Source: Bacteroidaceae bacterium (lineage in GTDB: Bacteria; Bacteroidota; Bacteroidia; Bacteroidales; Bacteroidaceae). Taken from it: DNA of 64,000 nucleotides. Below the pieces are notes generated by a model that saw only the letters and a list, made by a program, of their open reading frames with translations, did not search any database and was not told the DNA's origin. Shown here one piece after another: positions 1 to 9,340 of the stretch. Made by a program: the position numbers and the translations under genes. The stretch covers positions 27,559 through 91,558 of the forward strand of contig JAFXDG010000116.1 of NCBI GenBank assembly GCA_017521285.1, read 5' to 3'. Numbering within the stretch: the stretch's first letter is position 1; each line of letters opens with the position of its first letter.

Positions 1-3000
1 TTGAATTTGCCTCCTGTAGTATTTACATCCATCTTTACGTCGATGCGCTCTGTTGTTGAACCGTTGGTGACTGTAGCCTGTGCCACCCAAACGTGGCCGT
101 CTGTATATTGCCATTCAACAATAGGTGCACCATTGTTGCGCTGGAAATCCCATGTAATGGTCACTTTCTCTGTGCGGTCATTCAATGACACGGTATTCTC
201 TGTGAACACAGGTGTCAGCGTCACGTTGCTGCTGACGGACAGTGTTGCACCGGGGTTATAGGTGTTTGTTCCATCGCTCCATCCCGTCAGGGTCCAGCCC
301 TCTTTGTAGAGGGTATAGTTCTTCGGCAAGGTGTAGGAGTAGCTTCCGTCTGTCATGTCACTCTCTTTGATGAAGACGTCGGCGGGCAATTCGCCCTCTA
401 CACCAGTTACACCTCCCATTGAATAGGTGATGCTGGCACCGCTGATATATATCTTGGGATAGATATTTTCAAATGCTTTTGTATTGAAGAAGCTGCCAGT
501 GAGTGTGTCTCCCGCATAGACATCGTAATCTGCTGTGCCGCATGCAACTGCCAATGTTCCTGTGGTAGCAGTTGTTGCCTTTAGTATAAATGTCTGCCCA
601 TCACCTGCTTTGGGATTGTTCAATGTATATAGGTTACCCTTAGTCCATCCTGTGGGCGCTGTGGCTGTCAGGTTATTGTTTTCACCAAATTCTCCCAATC
701 CGAATTGTACGTTGTCCGTTTCGATGCTGTTGTCCATGTAAGTGAAGGTGAAGGTCAGTTCATCACCGACATGGAGTTTGGCATATTTTAGTATTTTCCC
801 ACTACTTTCCGTAATGTCAATAGACTCAAACGTTTCAAAGTTGAGGTTTGAGGTCAGTGTCACGTATGGACGCAATTTCAGGCCAATGTTCCGTGTATAG
901 AAATAGCTTGAACTCTCTCCGTCGAGTTGTATCACATCGCCATGCTTCAGTACACCACCATTGGTTGGAACGATGGTAAGGATATCACTTTTTGTCAAAC
1001 CTTTCAGTTCGGTGACATTACCTTCCGGAGTCAGGAAGCGGAAGTCATCGCCCAAGAGGCGCATTGTGAACGGCTCTTCTTGGATGTTTGCGAAGGTCAG
1101 TGTCAGTTTCTCGGCAAAGGCAGATAGGGTGATGTTTTCTGCATCGTCATTGAACGAACCGCTCCAGGTAGCATTTGCCTTGGTGCTGTTGTCGAGGCGT
1201 TTGGCAGTCCAAGAGGTGGTTCCCAACTGGCCGGGTTGCTTCACTTTCTTCAGTTTGATATAATAGAGATAAAAATCACCACTGCCAGTCCCTCGCAAAC
1301 GATAGAGACCAGCTTTACCCAATGTATAAGTATGCTCGGCAAGCGTAGTTCCTGAAGTGATATTGCTGTGCAGGGCTGTTTCTCCTGTGGGTGTTACCTG
1401 ATAAATGGCATAATTCCTATCTGCATAACCTTCACGCTGGCTTACTCCCACCGTGATGTCCAGACCATCAAAGGGGGCATAGAATGAGATATTGAGTTCA
1501 TTATTCAATTTAATGGGATAGTAATCTTCACTGGTTGTGGTCTGTTTTTCATTCACTTGCGCATTCACATCAAAAATCAGGTTGTTGTTTCCTGCTTTGT
1601 TACTATTAACATTACGGCCATTTGCAAACCATAATTCCCACTCTTCAGGATTGGCTGTTGTTGTTTGTGTTCCCATAAGGATGGTTGTACGGTCGAGGAT
1701 AGCCCCCCAGTCGGTCTTTTCATCACTCATGTCTGTGCGTGTTTCCAATTGGAGGTATTCGGCCAGTCCTGTACTTTCGGTCTGCAATTTGACAACGATG
1801 CTCCTGCCTGTGCCATTCGTAGCGTCCGACACACCGGCCCATTGGGCATTATTGAGGCGGTAGGTATAAACACGGTATTGATCGTGGCGGACGGTTCCAT
1901 TTGTATTTTTGTCATCCGGTGTGCGTGTATATGTTGATCCTGTAGGATACTCTTCAATTACTTTGAATCCCGATGTTTTCAAGGTCAAATCAGTCCGTTG
2001 GTCTTTGGCGGCTGTAGGATTCCATGTCTTATTCACATAGTTCTTCAGTGTCACTCTCAGGTAGAATGGTTGTCCATCATCATAGATAGAGGAAAGAATA
2101 CTATTAGAGGTATTGAAATAGTCCGTACCTCCGGCTATCGTCATCCAATTGGTATTGTCATTACTGATTTCATAGATTACCTTTCCACCACCATTGGCAG
2201 ACTCTGTACGTGTGCTGAACTCACCCAATGTATAGCGGTAGAACAGCAGGTCGTCGCCCGAAGTGATACGGAAGTTTTCGGTGGAAACATCTTCATTGGT
2301 TCTGAGGAAAATGTCAACGAAGGCTTGGCTTGTATTGACTCCATTGTAAGATATGTTAGGGTCAGTGCCAGTGCCATTGCCAGAGATTAGTTTGGTGACT
2401 GTGACCATGCCAGTCTCTTCATCCACAGTGTAATGGTTGGAATAGGAATCTCTAGCATCTGTAGGTTCTATTACCTTGGCACCAATGCCGGCAAACAAGA
2501 AGGAGAAGGTCAGCTCTTGATCTTTTTCGTCTTTGTCACTCATTCTTTCCTTGACACTGTTGGGAAAATAGAGGCGTGCCACAAACTCCTGTCCGGCAGT
2601 GTTAGCATCTACGCGGAAGTTTTCGTAGAAGTTGGCATCTGCTACCATTGTTTCGGCTATATCATCAGGAGGGGTGGATTTGTCGCCTATCAGCATGTAG
2701 TCGTCGCGCCACATATATTTGTGGTCAATGATGGTCAGGGGCGAATGGGTAATCTTCAGGGTATTATCGGCTCCATTGTTGTAGATGGCCGTAGTAGAGA
2801 TGTCCTCGAAGGTGATGGTTCCGCTATGGTCGTAGTGCAACGGACGGAAACGGAGCACACAGTAAGGCGACTGATCACCTGTCAAGGTCAGATGGATGTC
2901 ACCGTTGGCATCTGCCTTTGAACGATGGACAGGTGTAGAAACTTCGTTCCACGTTTCTGTAACCAACTCATAATATCCGGTCTCCAAGGTGTATTTCGAT

Positions 3001-5903
3001 ACACCCACTTGCTCTATCAGCTGTAGGTTGCCACCAGTGTTGATGGAGAGTTTGATGCCGGAAGTACCTGTCGGCCGGTCGATGCGCACCAAGAAATCAT
3101 AGTCGGTCTTGTATATTCCCACTCCATAGTTGCGCTCAAACTCGCTGGCATATTCAAAACTGTTGTCATTGATTTCCGTAGGCGCCGGATTGAACTTCCA
3201 GTCGCTGAGCACACTCACCAGTGCCGAAGCCGAACGCCAGGCATTGTCTTCAGCATTCACACCTGTATAGACATGGCTCGGTTCACCTAATGCTTTACCT
3301 GTGTAGTCACTGCCATAGGGATGTTTGCCGGTGTTATCATCCTTTCCACTGCGGGCGGTGATGAACACCAAGGAGTTTTTCACCTCTTCTTGGCTGTTGA
3401 GGGTAAAAGTGAGAGTTCCTGTAGCCGATGTCGTGTTATTGATTTTGGCAAAATGGTTACCCTCGGCATCTACAAAGGGGACTCCATTGTCGAGTGTAGC
3501 CCACGTGCCGGATGGGGTAAGGTCATCAGGGCGGTAATAGACCCAGAGGTTGACTCCAGTACTCAGTGTAGCAGGGGTCATGCAATCTGTTTCATCCTCA
3601 GGATTGAAGTACCCCAATGTATAGGGGATGCTGACAGTTGATGCATTGTCGCTCTTGTTGATATTGACATAGGCGGTAGTCAGCCGGGTGTCATAAAGCC
3701 CGTTGTCGAGCATGATGCGGCGGGCAGTCGTGAGTGTTGTTTCGTTCAGCACATTGAAGCGGAGTTCGCGCGTGTTGAAGATGTCGGCTTCCGAGGCGCT
3801 GCCCGTACCGTTGAACAACACGGTGCTGAGTCCCTCCATCACCACACTGAAGTCGCTTCCTCCGTCATATACCGTGCGCAGGGTGATGCGGTGTTCGCCC
3901 GAATCGGCTGGTTCTTCAATGGTGTAGGTATATTTGTAGCCCCAGTCTTTCCAGGAATCATCGGCTTCACCGTTGGCATACCATCCCCACTGGTCCAATG
4001 TTACGCCATCTACAACATTGGTGTATTGCAAGAGATTATCCTCATAGGCAGTCGATACGAGATCGACCTTCATTGACTCGGTGTAAAGGTTCTTTTCCAC
4101 ATCCACCTGATCGCTGCCGAAACGCACTTCGATGGGATAGAGCGAGGTAGGCAGATAGAACGAATCGGGCACGCTGAAAGCCACTGTGATGCGCTCGTCT
4201 GCCATAGCAGGGATGTCGCTGCTGATGAGCAGCGGGCGGAAACTGATGGGATTGCCGATATAGACCCGCACGAAGCGTGAAAGCACTTCGCCATTGAGCC
4301 GTTCGATCACGCGGATAAGCCCTTCCTTGTAGTGCTTCTCGCCGTTGTCGCCATAGGCGAAAGCATCGGCATCGAAACTGATGGTATGTGTGTAAGTACC
4401 GCTCGGGTCTGTCGTCTTTTTGCAGACGAGCGAACTCTGTTCGGGACGGTAAGTATCTTTCGTATTGCTCCCAGTCCAGCTGTATTGGCCGTCCACCCAC
4501 TCTACGCGAAGGGCTTGTGAGATTTCGCCTTCAGCAACGGCATCGGCTCCGCTGTAATAGATGCGCAGGTCGTTGACAGAGTAGCGTGTACCGGCATCGT
4601 CCGTAGTTACTGTATAGCCTGTGTGGGTGGTCAGGTCATCAATGTAGCGCACAGTGCCGTTCACCACGCGCAAGGTGGCTTGTGTACTCTGTACTTCGGG
4701 CAGACTCTCCTCTACACTGATTTCACTGATGTTGGCAGGGTTTCCATTGACTGCTTCGTCAAATGTGTTGTAACCCAATTCCGGATTGATACCTTCGAAG
4801 CAGATGGTGTAGATGTGGTTGCGCTTGATGTCGAGATTGGAATGTCCGCCATCGGCATCCTCTTTCAGGAAAAGGATTTTATAGAATTTGTGCTGGAAGG
4901 TCGTAGTGCTTCCATCATAATTGCCAGTGGTAATATGGAAGATGGCAAATACACGGGCATCGCTGGTGGAGTTGAAATACTTCTCTGAACTATAAGCCGC
5001 TGTTGTATGGTCAAAGAGGGGTAATGCCTTTCCTTGGTTGTCGGTATAGACCGTTTGTTGGTCAGCATCGGATGTGTCCGTTTCGCTCAGAGGTACAGCA
5101 GCCGAAAGTTTCACACGCTGGTCTGAGGTGGGTACGGATACATAGCGATGAGTGGCAGCCGCTGAGGTATTGTCTGTCAGATTGAAGTGGAAGTGTTGGG
5201 TAGCCACACGGTCGTCGTAGGGAGCGATGAGGCTGTTTTGCGAACCGTTGCAGAGTGTCCATCCGTTGATGGCATGGATGTAGTCTGTGTTGGTCGTGGT
5301 GGTTGTCTGTTGCTCCAACCGGTATTTCACCTTGGCATAGTTGCGGTAGAGCACTACCGGATTGGGGCTGGTCGTCAGATTGCTGTAGGTGCTGGTGCCC
5401 CAATAGACATGTTCGGTTGTTGTCATAGGAAGGAATACCTCTTCTTCGCGCAGTCCTTTATAGCGGTTGAGGTCGAACTTTCCGGGTTTGTAGTCATCGG
5501 GGGCATTGGCCACAAAGTGTATGATGTCCGTGTTTTGTGGGATAGAAGCCTTGTATTGGCCGGTGGCATTGGTGCCGGAATTGATTATTTGGTCTTTTTC
5601 ACCCGGGTCAAGGGCTGGAGCGTTGTCAGCTTTGTCGGCTTCTACAATGCCAATGAAGCCACCTCTTTCGTCGAACAGATACAGATGCAGTGTGGTAATG
5701 GTAGTGTCAATATCTTCACTATCGCCAGTGGCACGGGTGGGCAGTGCATAGTCGGGTACGCTGATGCTGAATGCCAACGAACCGTCGGTGGCGAAAGCAT
5801 TGTAATCGTCCTGCTTGATGATGGATTCGTCGGTACATGCACTGATGATACCGAATAGTGTGGCAATCACAGCCACTCGCTTTATGATAGAATAGATATT
5901 CAT
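1..5903 (-). CDS. Giant fimbria-associated adhesin-like lipoprotein (3' end outside window)
   Basis: Open from the ATG at 5901-5903 to the left edge, at least 1967 residues, with no in-frame stop seen; the C-terminus is missing. It starts MNIYSIIKRVAVIATLFG and has a lipobox ending ISAC near residue 23, so it is probably an outer-membrane lipoprotein. The next about 100 residues (a TRATGDSEDIDTTITTLHLY stretch) resemble the N-terminus of Mfa/FimB-type fimbrial accessory proteins. A long Thr/Asn/Asp-rich beta-type body follows. Near residues 1860-1890 the segment GWTLTGWSDG looks like an InlB/Listeria-Bacteroides beta-grasp repeat, followed by a module of the kind seen beside Bacteroidetes polysaccharide-degrading enzymes. 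It starts 41 nt after the upstream gene in the same operon. A tip or stalk adhesin role is inferred from context; the exact family is not recognised. Confidence 0.75.
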   Translation of the reverse strand, partial: MNIYSIIKRVAVIATLFGIISACTDESIIKQDDYNAFATDGSLAFSISVPDYALPTRATGDSEDIDTTITTLHLYLFDERGGFIGIVEADKADNAPALDPGEKDQIINSGTNATGQYKASIPQNTDIIHFVANAPDDYKPGKFDLNRYKGLREEEVFLPMTTTEHVYWGTSTYSNLTTSPNPVVLYRNYAKVKYRLEQQTTTTTNTDYIHAINGWTLCNGSQNSLIAPYDDRVATQHFHFNLTDNTSAAATHRYVSVPTSDQRVKLSAAVPLSETDTSDADQQTVYTDNQGKALPLFDHTTAAYSSEKYFNSTSDARVFAIFHITTGNYDGSTTTFQHKFYKILFLKEDADGGHSNLDIKRNHIYTICFEGINPELGYNTFDEAVNGNPANISEISVEESLPEVQSTQATLRVVNGTVRYIDDLTTHTGYTVTTDDAGTRYSVNDLRIYYSGADAVAEGEISQALRVEWVDGQYSWTGSNTKDTYRPEQSSLVCKKTTDPSGTYTHTISFDADAFAYGDNGEKHYKEGLIRVIERLNGEVLSRFVRVYIGNPISFRPLLISSDIPAMADERITVAFSVPDSFYLPTSLYPIEVRFGSDQVDVEKNLYTESMKVDLVSTAYEDNLLQYTNVVDGVTLDQWGWYANGEADDSWKDWGYKYTYTIEEPADSGEHRITLRTVYDGGSDFSVVMEGLSTVLFNGTGSASEADIFNTRELRFNVLNETTLTTARRIMLDNGLYDTRLTTAYVNINKSDNASTVSIPYTLGYFNPEDETDCMTPATLSTGVNLWVYYRPDDLTPSGTWATLDNGVPFVDAEGNHFAKINNTTSATGTLTFTLNSQEEVKNSLVFITARSGKDDNTGKHPYGSDYTGKALGEPSHVYTGVNAEDNAWRSASALVSVLSDWKFNPAPTEINDNSFEYASEFERNYGVGIYKTDYDFLVRIDRPTGTSGIKLSINTGGNLQLIEQVGVSKYTLETGYYELVTETWNEVSTPVHRSKADANGDIHLTLTGDQSPYCVLRFRPLHYDHSGTITFEDISTTAIYNNGADNTLKITHSPLTIIDHKYMWRDDYMLIGDKSTPPDDIAETMVADANFYENFRVDANTAGQEFVARLYFPNSVKERMSDKDEKDQELTFSFLFAGIGAKVIEPTDARDSYSNHYTVDEETGMVTVTKLISGNGTGTDPNISYNGVNTSQAFVDIFLRTNEDVSTENFRITSGDDLLFYRYTLGEFSTRTESANGGGKVIYEISNDNTNWMTIAGGTDYFNTSNSILSSIYDDGQPFYLRVTLKNYVNKTWNPTAAKDQRTDLTLKTSGFKVIEEYPTGSTYTRTPDDKNTNGTVRHDQYRVYTYRLNNAQWAGVSDATNGTGRSIVVKLQTESTGLAEYLQLETRTDMSDEKTDWGAILDRTTILMGTQTTTANPEEWELWFANGRNVNSNKAGNNNLIFDVNAQVNEKQTTTSEDYYPIKLNNELNISFYAPFDGLDITVGVSQREGYADRNYAIYQVTPTGETALHSNITSGTTLAEHTYTLGKAGLYRLRGTGSGDFYLYYIKLKKVKQPGQLGTTSWTAKRLDNSTKANATWSGSFNDDAENITLSAFAEKLTLTFANIQEEPFTMRLLGDDFRFLTPEGNVTELKGLTKSDILTIVPTNGGVLKHGDVIQLDGESSSYFYTRNIGLKLRPYVTLTSNLNFETFESIDITESSGKILKYAKLHVGDELTFTFTYMDNSIETDNVQFGLGEFGENNNLTATAPTGWTKGNLYTLNNPKAGDGQTFILKATTATTGTLAVACGTADYDVYAGDTLTGSFFNTKAFENIYPKIYISGASITYSMGGVTGVEGELPADVFIKESDMTDGSYSYTLPKNYTLYKEGWTLTGWSDGTNTYNPGATLSVSSNVTLTPVFTENTVSLNDRTEKVTITWDFQRNNGAPIVEWQYTDGHVWVAQATVTNGSTTERIDVKMDVNTTGGKF

Positions 5904-5944
5904 GTCTAACGTTTTAAATGTTGATTCTAAGTCAGAGTTCCTTG

Positions 5945-8900
5945 TTACTCTCCCTTGATGTCGCGCACGCAACGGATACGGACGTTGATACTGCTGTAGA
6001 TGGCTGCTGTGTGTTGGTTGGGGTTTGTTATTTTATCTCCATTACTATCCAGTTTATAGCTGCCATCTGTGTTGTACAGCCAAGGGCCATATACTCCGTA
6101 ACCTACTGCTTTCTTTTCCTTTCCGGAATCAGTAATCTGGATGGCTCCGCCGGCTCCTTGTGTATCGACATACCATCCCAAACCGTTGGATTGACCGGCA
6201 GTCCAATAGCAAGGGTTGGTTTCACCGTCGGAGTTGAGGATACGGTTCATGGTGACGTTGAAGATGTTCTCGTCCTGTTGGAATTGCTTGATGGTGGAGA
6301 GTTCGGCGATGGTCGGCAGACGCCAGTCCTTATAGACATTGCCCTGATTGTCCACCTCTACATAGTGCATACAATGGTCTTGTGCCATCTCCCAATAGGG
6401 GGTAGCCGAAGCATTTCCAAGCTGTGACGCAAAAACGAAGTGGGGCGATACCAACTGATTGTTCTTTTCCGATGGGTCAGCGTAGATTTGCTCGTTACCA
6501 TTTTCATCAATCCAAGTGAGAGTTTTCGGATAGCCGATGCGGTATTGCGACGAAGTGGCGGTGATGCGTACCTCATACATACGGTTGTTGTAAGCTGAAG
6601 CGTTACCGTCAAGTCCTACAATGTTGTCATCTTTACTCTTTGTATAAACCAAGTTGCCTTCATCATCCTTTGTATAAACCAATTTGTCATCGTATGCACT
6701 GTTTATCTGGTAAATCTGGCCATGGTGGATGGTTCCCACATCGTTGTATTGATGTTGTTCCCAAGCATTTTCATTGTCATAAAAACTTTTGTTTGTTCCA
6801 TCAAGGTAGAACTTGCACTTCATGTTGGGGTTGTGGCTGACATTCCCGGTCAAGCTGTAACGTTTGGTTGTCTGGGTGCGGGTGACAACGCCATTAGCGT
6901 CAGTGGTTTCTGTCACATATTTGAAGGTGGTTTCATTTGTCCCATACACCTTCACGGGGGTTCCTTTGTAGGTGCCATAGACAATGTTGTCGGGAACTGT
7001 TACCCAATTGCTGACACCTTTCCAAGCCTCCATGTCTCCGCAATAGAGTTGGAAGAAACCATCATTCTTTTTATCTTGATGAAGGGATTCATTGGCAAAG
7101 TCAATGATGTAGTGGTCTTGTTGGGTTACGTCTTTAGCCTGCAGTACAGAACCGTCCATGAGGGAGTAGAGACCGTACTGATTGACCACATAGACCAACG
7201 GATATTGTTTGATGATGACGTAGCGGGTGATGTATTGTTCCTTTTCGGGTGTATCGGTAGAGATGTAGAGTTTCTTCATTCTCACTTTCAGGGTGATGAA
7301 ACGCAGGGTAGCGTTACGGGGTACAGCGCTGTAAAGGTTGATTGTCCGCCCATTTTCGCTATGTTCGTCTGCAGGCCAGGTGATATAGACTTCCGACTTT
7401 TCCTTGTCTGTGCTGTAGGCAGACTGTCTGTTAGTGTAGGGTTTTACGGTTACAGGCAAATAGCCGGCCTTGTTCAGGTCGCTGAAGTTCTTTTTTCCTT
7501 CTGAACTTTCGTCGTCGTATGTTCCTGTCCCATCAGTATTGTATGCGGTCAGTCCGTAGTAGGTGTCGGCGGAACTGTTGGTTGTATTGTCATAGGCACT
7601 TCCTTTTTCTTTATCATGGTAGATGGGGATACGACGGCTCTCCTTGTCCGGATAATATATACCGGGTATTTTGGCTATCGTAGCATTCCATTCTTTCTGT
7701 TCGCGTTCTTCGATGGGGTAGCCTATGTAGTCGTCACTCTCAAACCCTTCGGGCCAAGGGAACTTTTCACCTGCGGCTTTCAGGGCTGCAATCTCGTCGG
7801 CCACATCGTGCACCACTTCTACGGTGACTTTGTTGGAGGAATAGAAGGTTATCTGCTCGTCGGCCACGTTACGCATGTCGATGAAGTATTTGTCGAGGAT
7901 GAGGTAATCCACGGGCGAGGTGTTTTCCACATCGAACTCTTCGGGGTACCATTCGCTTACCTTATACACGGGGTTCTTGATAGGGCTGGGCTCGTAGCTG
8001 TCTGTCGATCCGTCGTAGGCCACGGTGACATCCACTTCGTAGAAGGTGTTGCGCTTGTAGCGTTGCCCGCCGTCGGGCACAAAGACAATCTTGTACCAGT
8101 TGTTATCGCGTCCCGATGTATAGGGCAAGTTCATGATGAAGGTGGTCTCGTGTCCGAGGTCGTTGCTCCAGTCGTGGGAGAAGGTATAGAAGAGTACACT
8201 GCGGAGGTATTCTTTTCCACTGGGATTGGTCAAGTCTCTGTCATACGCTTCCAATGGGGCAAAGGTGGAGACATGGCCGTTGTCACTCAGGCTCTCTCCC
8301 TCCTCGGGGGCGATGACTTGGGTAGTTGTGGCGTAGTTGGAGATTTTGGCTTTGATAGCCGCCATGTTGATATTCACTTCATTTCCATCGGCATCTGTCC
8401 ACGAAGTGGCCTTGTAGATATTCACCCGCACCTTGGCTGCAGCCCGGCGGAGGGGAACAGTCACCTGATGATTGGTGCCACTGTTGTTGGATTTGTCGGC
8501 TGCTTCGGTAAACTCATAGTACCCGTCCATCAGGAAACGTTTGCCTGCCTGCAATTGGGTCTTATAAGCATCCACACTGCTATTGTCCAAATCATCAGCG
8601 CTGTATTTCCGTTGAATCAAGGTGTCGGTCACTGCCCATTTGCAAAATTTGTCCCAAGTGTCAATCCCGCTGACATCCGTCCCCTCCGGCAGGTTGGCAA
8701 TGGCATAGAGGCGGCTGCCTTCTGTGTCCGTTGTGCCTAATGTGATGCCGAGCACATCGCGCCATGCCTGCCCTGTCTGTAAGGTAAAAAATTCGGTAGG
8801 GTAATCGTCAGGAGTTCCGGTTTCGTCATTCCCGTTATTTGCTCCTGCAGTTTGGGATTCTACTGTAAAACTCCAACTCTTCTTGAAAGTCCATGAAACG

Positions 8901-9166
8901 TTACCATCAGTTGTAGTAGGATTGAACAGGAAAAAATGTACGGTGCTGACGGTATTCTCATTCAGCGAGTTTTCTCCTTCGATGGTAGCGCGTGTCTGTT
9001 TGCCGGCCTTGGCATACAAGGGTTGCTTGCCACTGAGTGAGAGGGTTATGTGCAGGCCGTCGGATTGTCCGTCGGGTACAGATACCGCTTCCTCATCGTG
9101 GCAAGCGCTGAAGAGTGTCAGCATCAGAGCCAACAGGGGTAATATGGTATGTTTCGTTAGGTTCAT
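5945..9166 (-). CDS. Fimbrial tip-like lipoprotein, DUF4906-type, with Lcl/DUF1566-like C-terminus
   Basis: 1073 residues. The signal peptide ends in lipobox LFSAC (Cys about 22), and a TRATIEGENSLNEN segment follows about 60 residues in, typical of Bacteroidales type V fimbrial tip and accessory proteins processed after Arg. The middle is a series of beta-rich domains. The last about 130 residues (from WRLPTIAEL near residue 942 to VRIRCVRDIKGE) match the pattern of Lcl/DUF1566 or Fib_succ domains: RLPT..EL, YWTA, and a C-terminal R-C-V-R. Tip-associated adhesion is the likely role. It lies in the fimbrial operon between the sialidase-like tip gene and the giant adhesin gene. DUF4906 is my best family guess from overall organisation, not a database hit. 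Confidence 0.72.
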   Translation of the reverse strand: MNLTKHTILPLLALMLTLFSACHDEEAVSVPDGQSDGLHITLSLSGKQPLYAKAGKQTRATIEGENSLNENTVSTVHFFLFNPTTTDGNVSWTFKKSWSFTVESQTAGANNGNDETGTPDDYPTEFFTLQTGQAWRDVLGITLGTTDTEGSRLYAIANLPEGTDVSGIDTWDKFCKWAVTDTLIQRKYSADDLDNSSVDAYKTQLQAGKRFLMDGYYEFTEAADKSNNSGTNHQVTVPLRRAAAKVRVNIYKATSWTDADGNEVNINMAAIKAKISNYATTTQVIAPEEGESLSDNGHVSTFAPLEAYDRDLTNPSGKEYLRSVLFYTFSHDWSNDLGHETTFIMNLPYTSGRDNNWYKIVFVPDGGQRYKRNTFYEVDVTVAYDGSTDSYEPSPIKNPVYKVSEWYPEEFDVENTSPVDYLILDKYFIDMRNVADEQITFYSSNKVTVEVVHDVADEIAALKAAGEKFPWPEGFESDDYIGYPIEEREQKEWNATIAKIPGIYYPDKESRRIPIYHDKEKGSAYDNTTNSSADTYYGLTAYNTDGTGTYDDESSEGKKNFSDLNKAGYLPVTVKPYTNRQSAYSTDKEKSEVYITWPADEHSENGRTINLYSAVPRNATLRFITLKVRMKKLYISTDTPEKEQYITRYVIIKQYPLVYVVNQYGLYSLMDGSVLQAKDVTQQDHYIIDFANESLHQDKKNDGFFQLYCGDMEAWKGVSNWVTVPDNIVYGTYKGTPVKVYGTNETTFKYVTETTDANGVVTRTQTTKRYSLTGNVSHNPNMKCKFYLDGTNKSFYDNENAWEQHQYNDVGTIHHGQIYQINSAYDDKLVYTKDDEGNLVYTKSKDDNIVGLDGNASAYNNRMYEVRITATSSQYRIGYPKTLTWIDENGNEQIYADPSEKNNQLVSPHFVFASQLGNASATPYWEMAQDHCMHYVEVDNQGNVYKDWRLPTIAELSTIKQFQQDENIFNVTMNRILNSDGETNPCYWTAGQSNGLGWYVDTQGAGGAIQITDSGKEKKAVGYGVYGPWLYNTDGSYKLDSNGDKITNPNQHTAAIYSSINVRIRCVRDIKGE

Positions 9167-9198
9167 ATATAGTTATTTTTTCTTTCTTTTGTTTCCGC

Positions 9199-9297
9199 TT
9201 GTCATGCTGAACGCAGTGAAGCATCTGATGACGCCAACCGTCTGGTGGTTATGTGCTTGCGTTTACAGATCCTTCGCTCGGGCTCAGGATGACAAAG
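9199..9297. repeat. Palindromic intergenic repeat, 'TGTCATnCTGA' family (copy 1)
   Basis: Imperfect inverted repeat between two fimbrial genes. The left arm (9199-9228) contains GTCATGCTGAACGCAGTGAA. The right arm (9265-9297) contains GATCCTTCGCTC then CTCAGGATGACA. A second copy lies at 20913-21007 and shares the arm sequence and part of the inner segment. Repeats of this appearance are widespread between bacterial genes. It is probably transcribed as a hairpin in the fimbrial mRNA. Confidence 0.75.
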
Positions 9298-9340
9298 CGC
9301 GCGGTTTCTTCTGTCGAAGAGTTTTTTGTTTCGGACTTCC

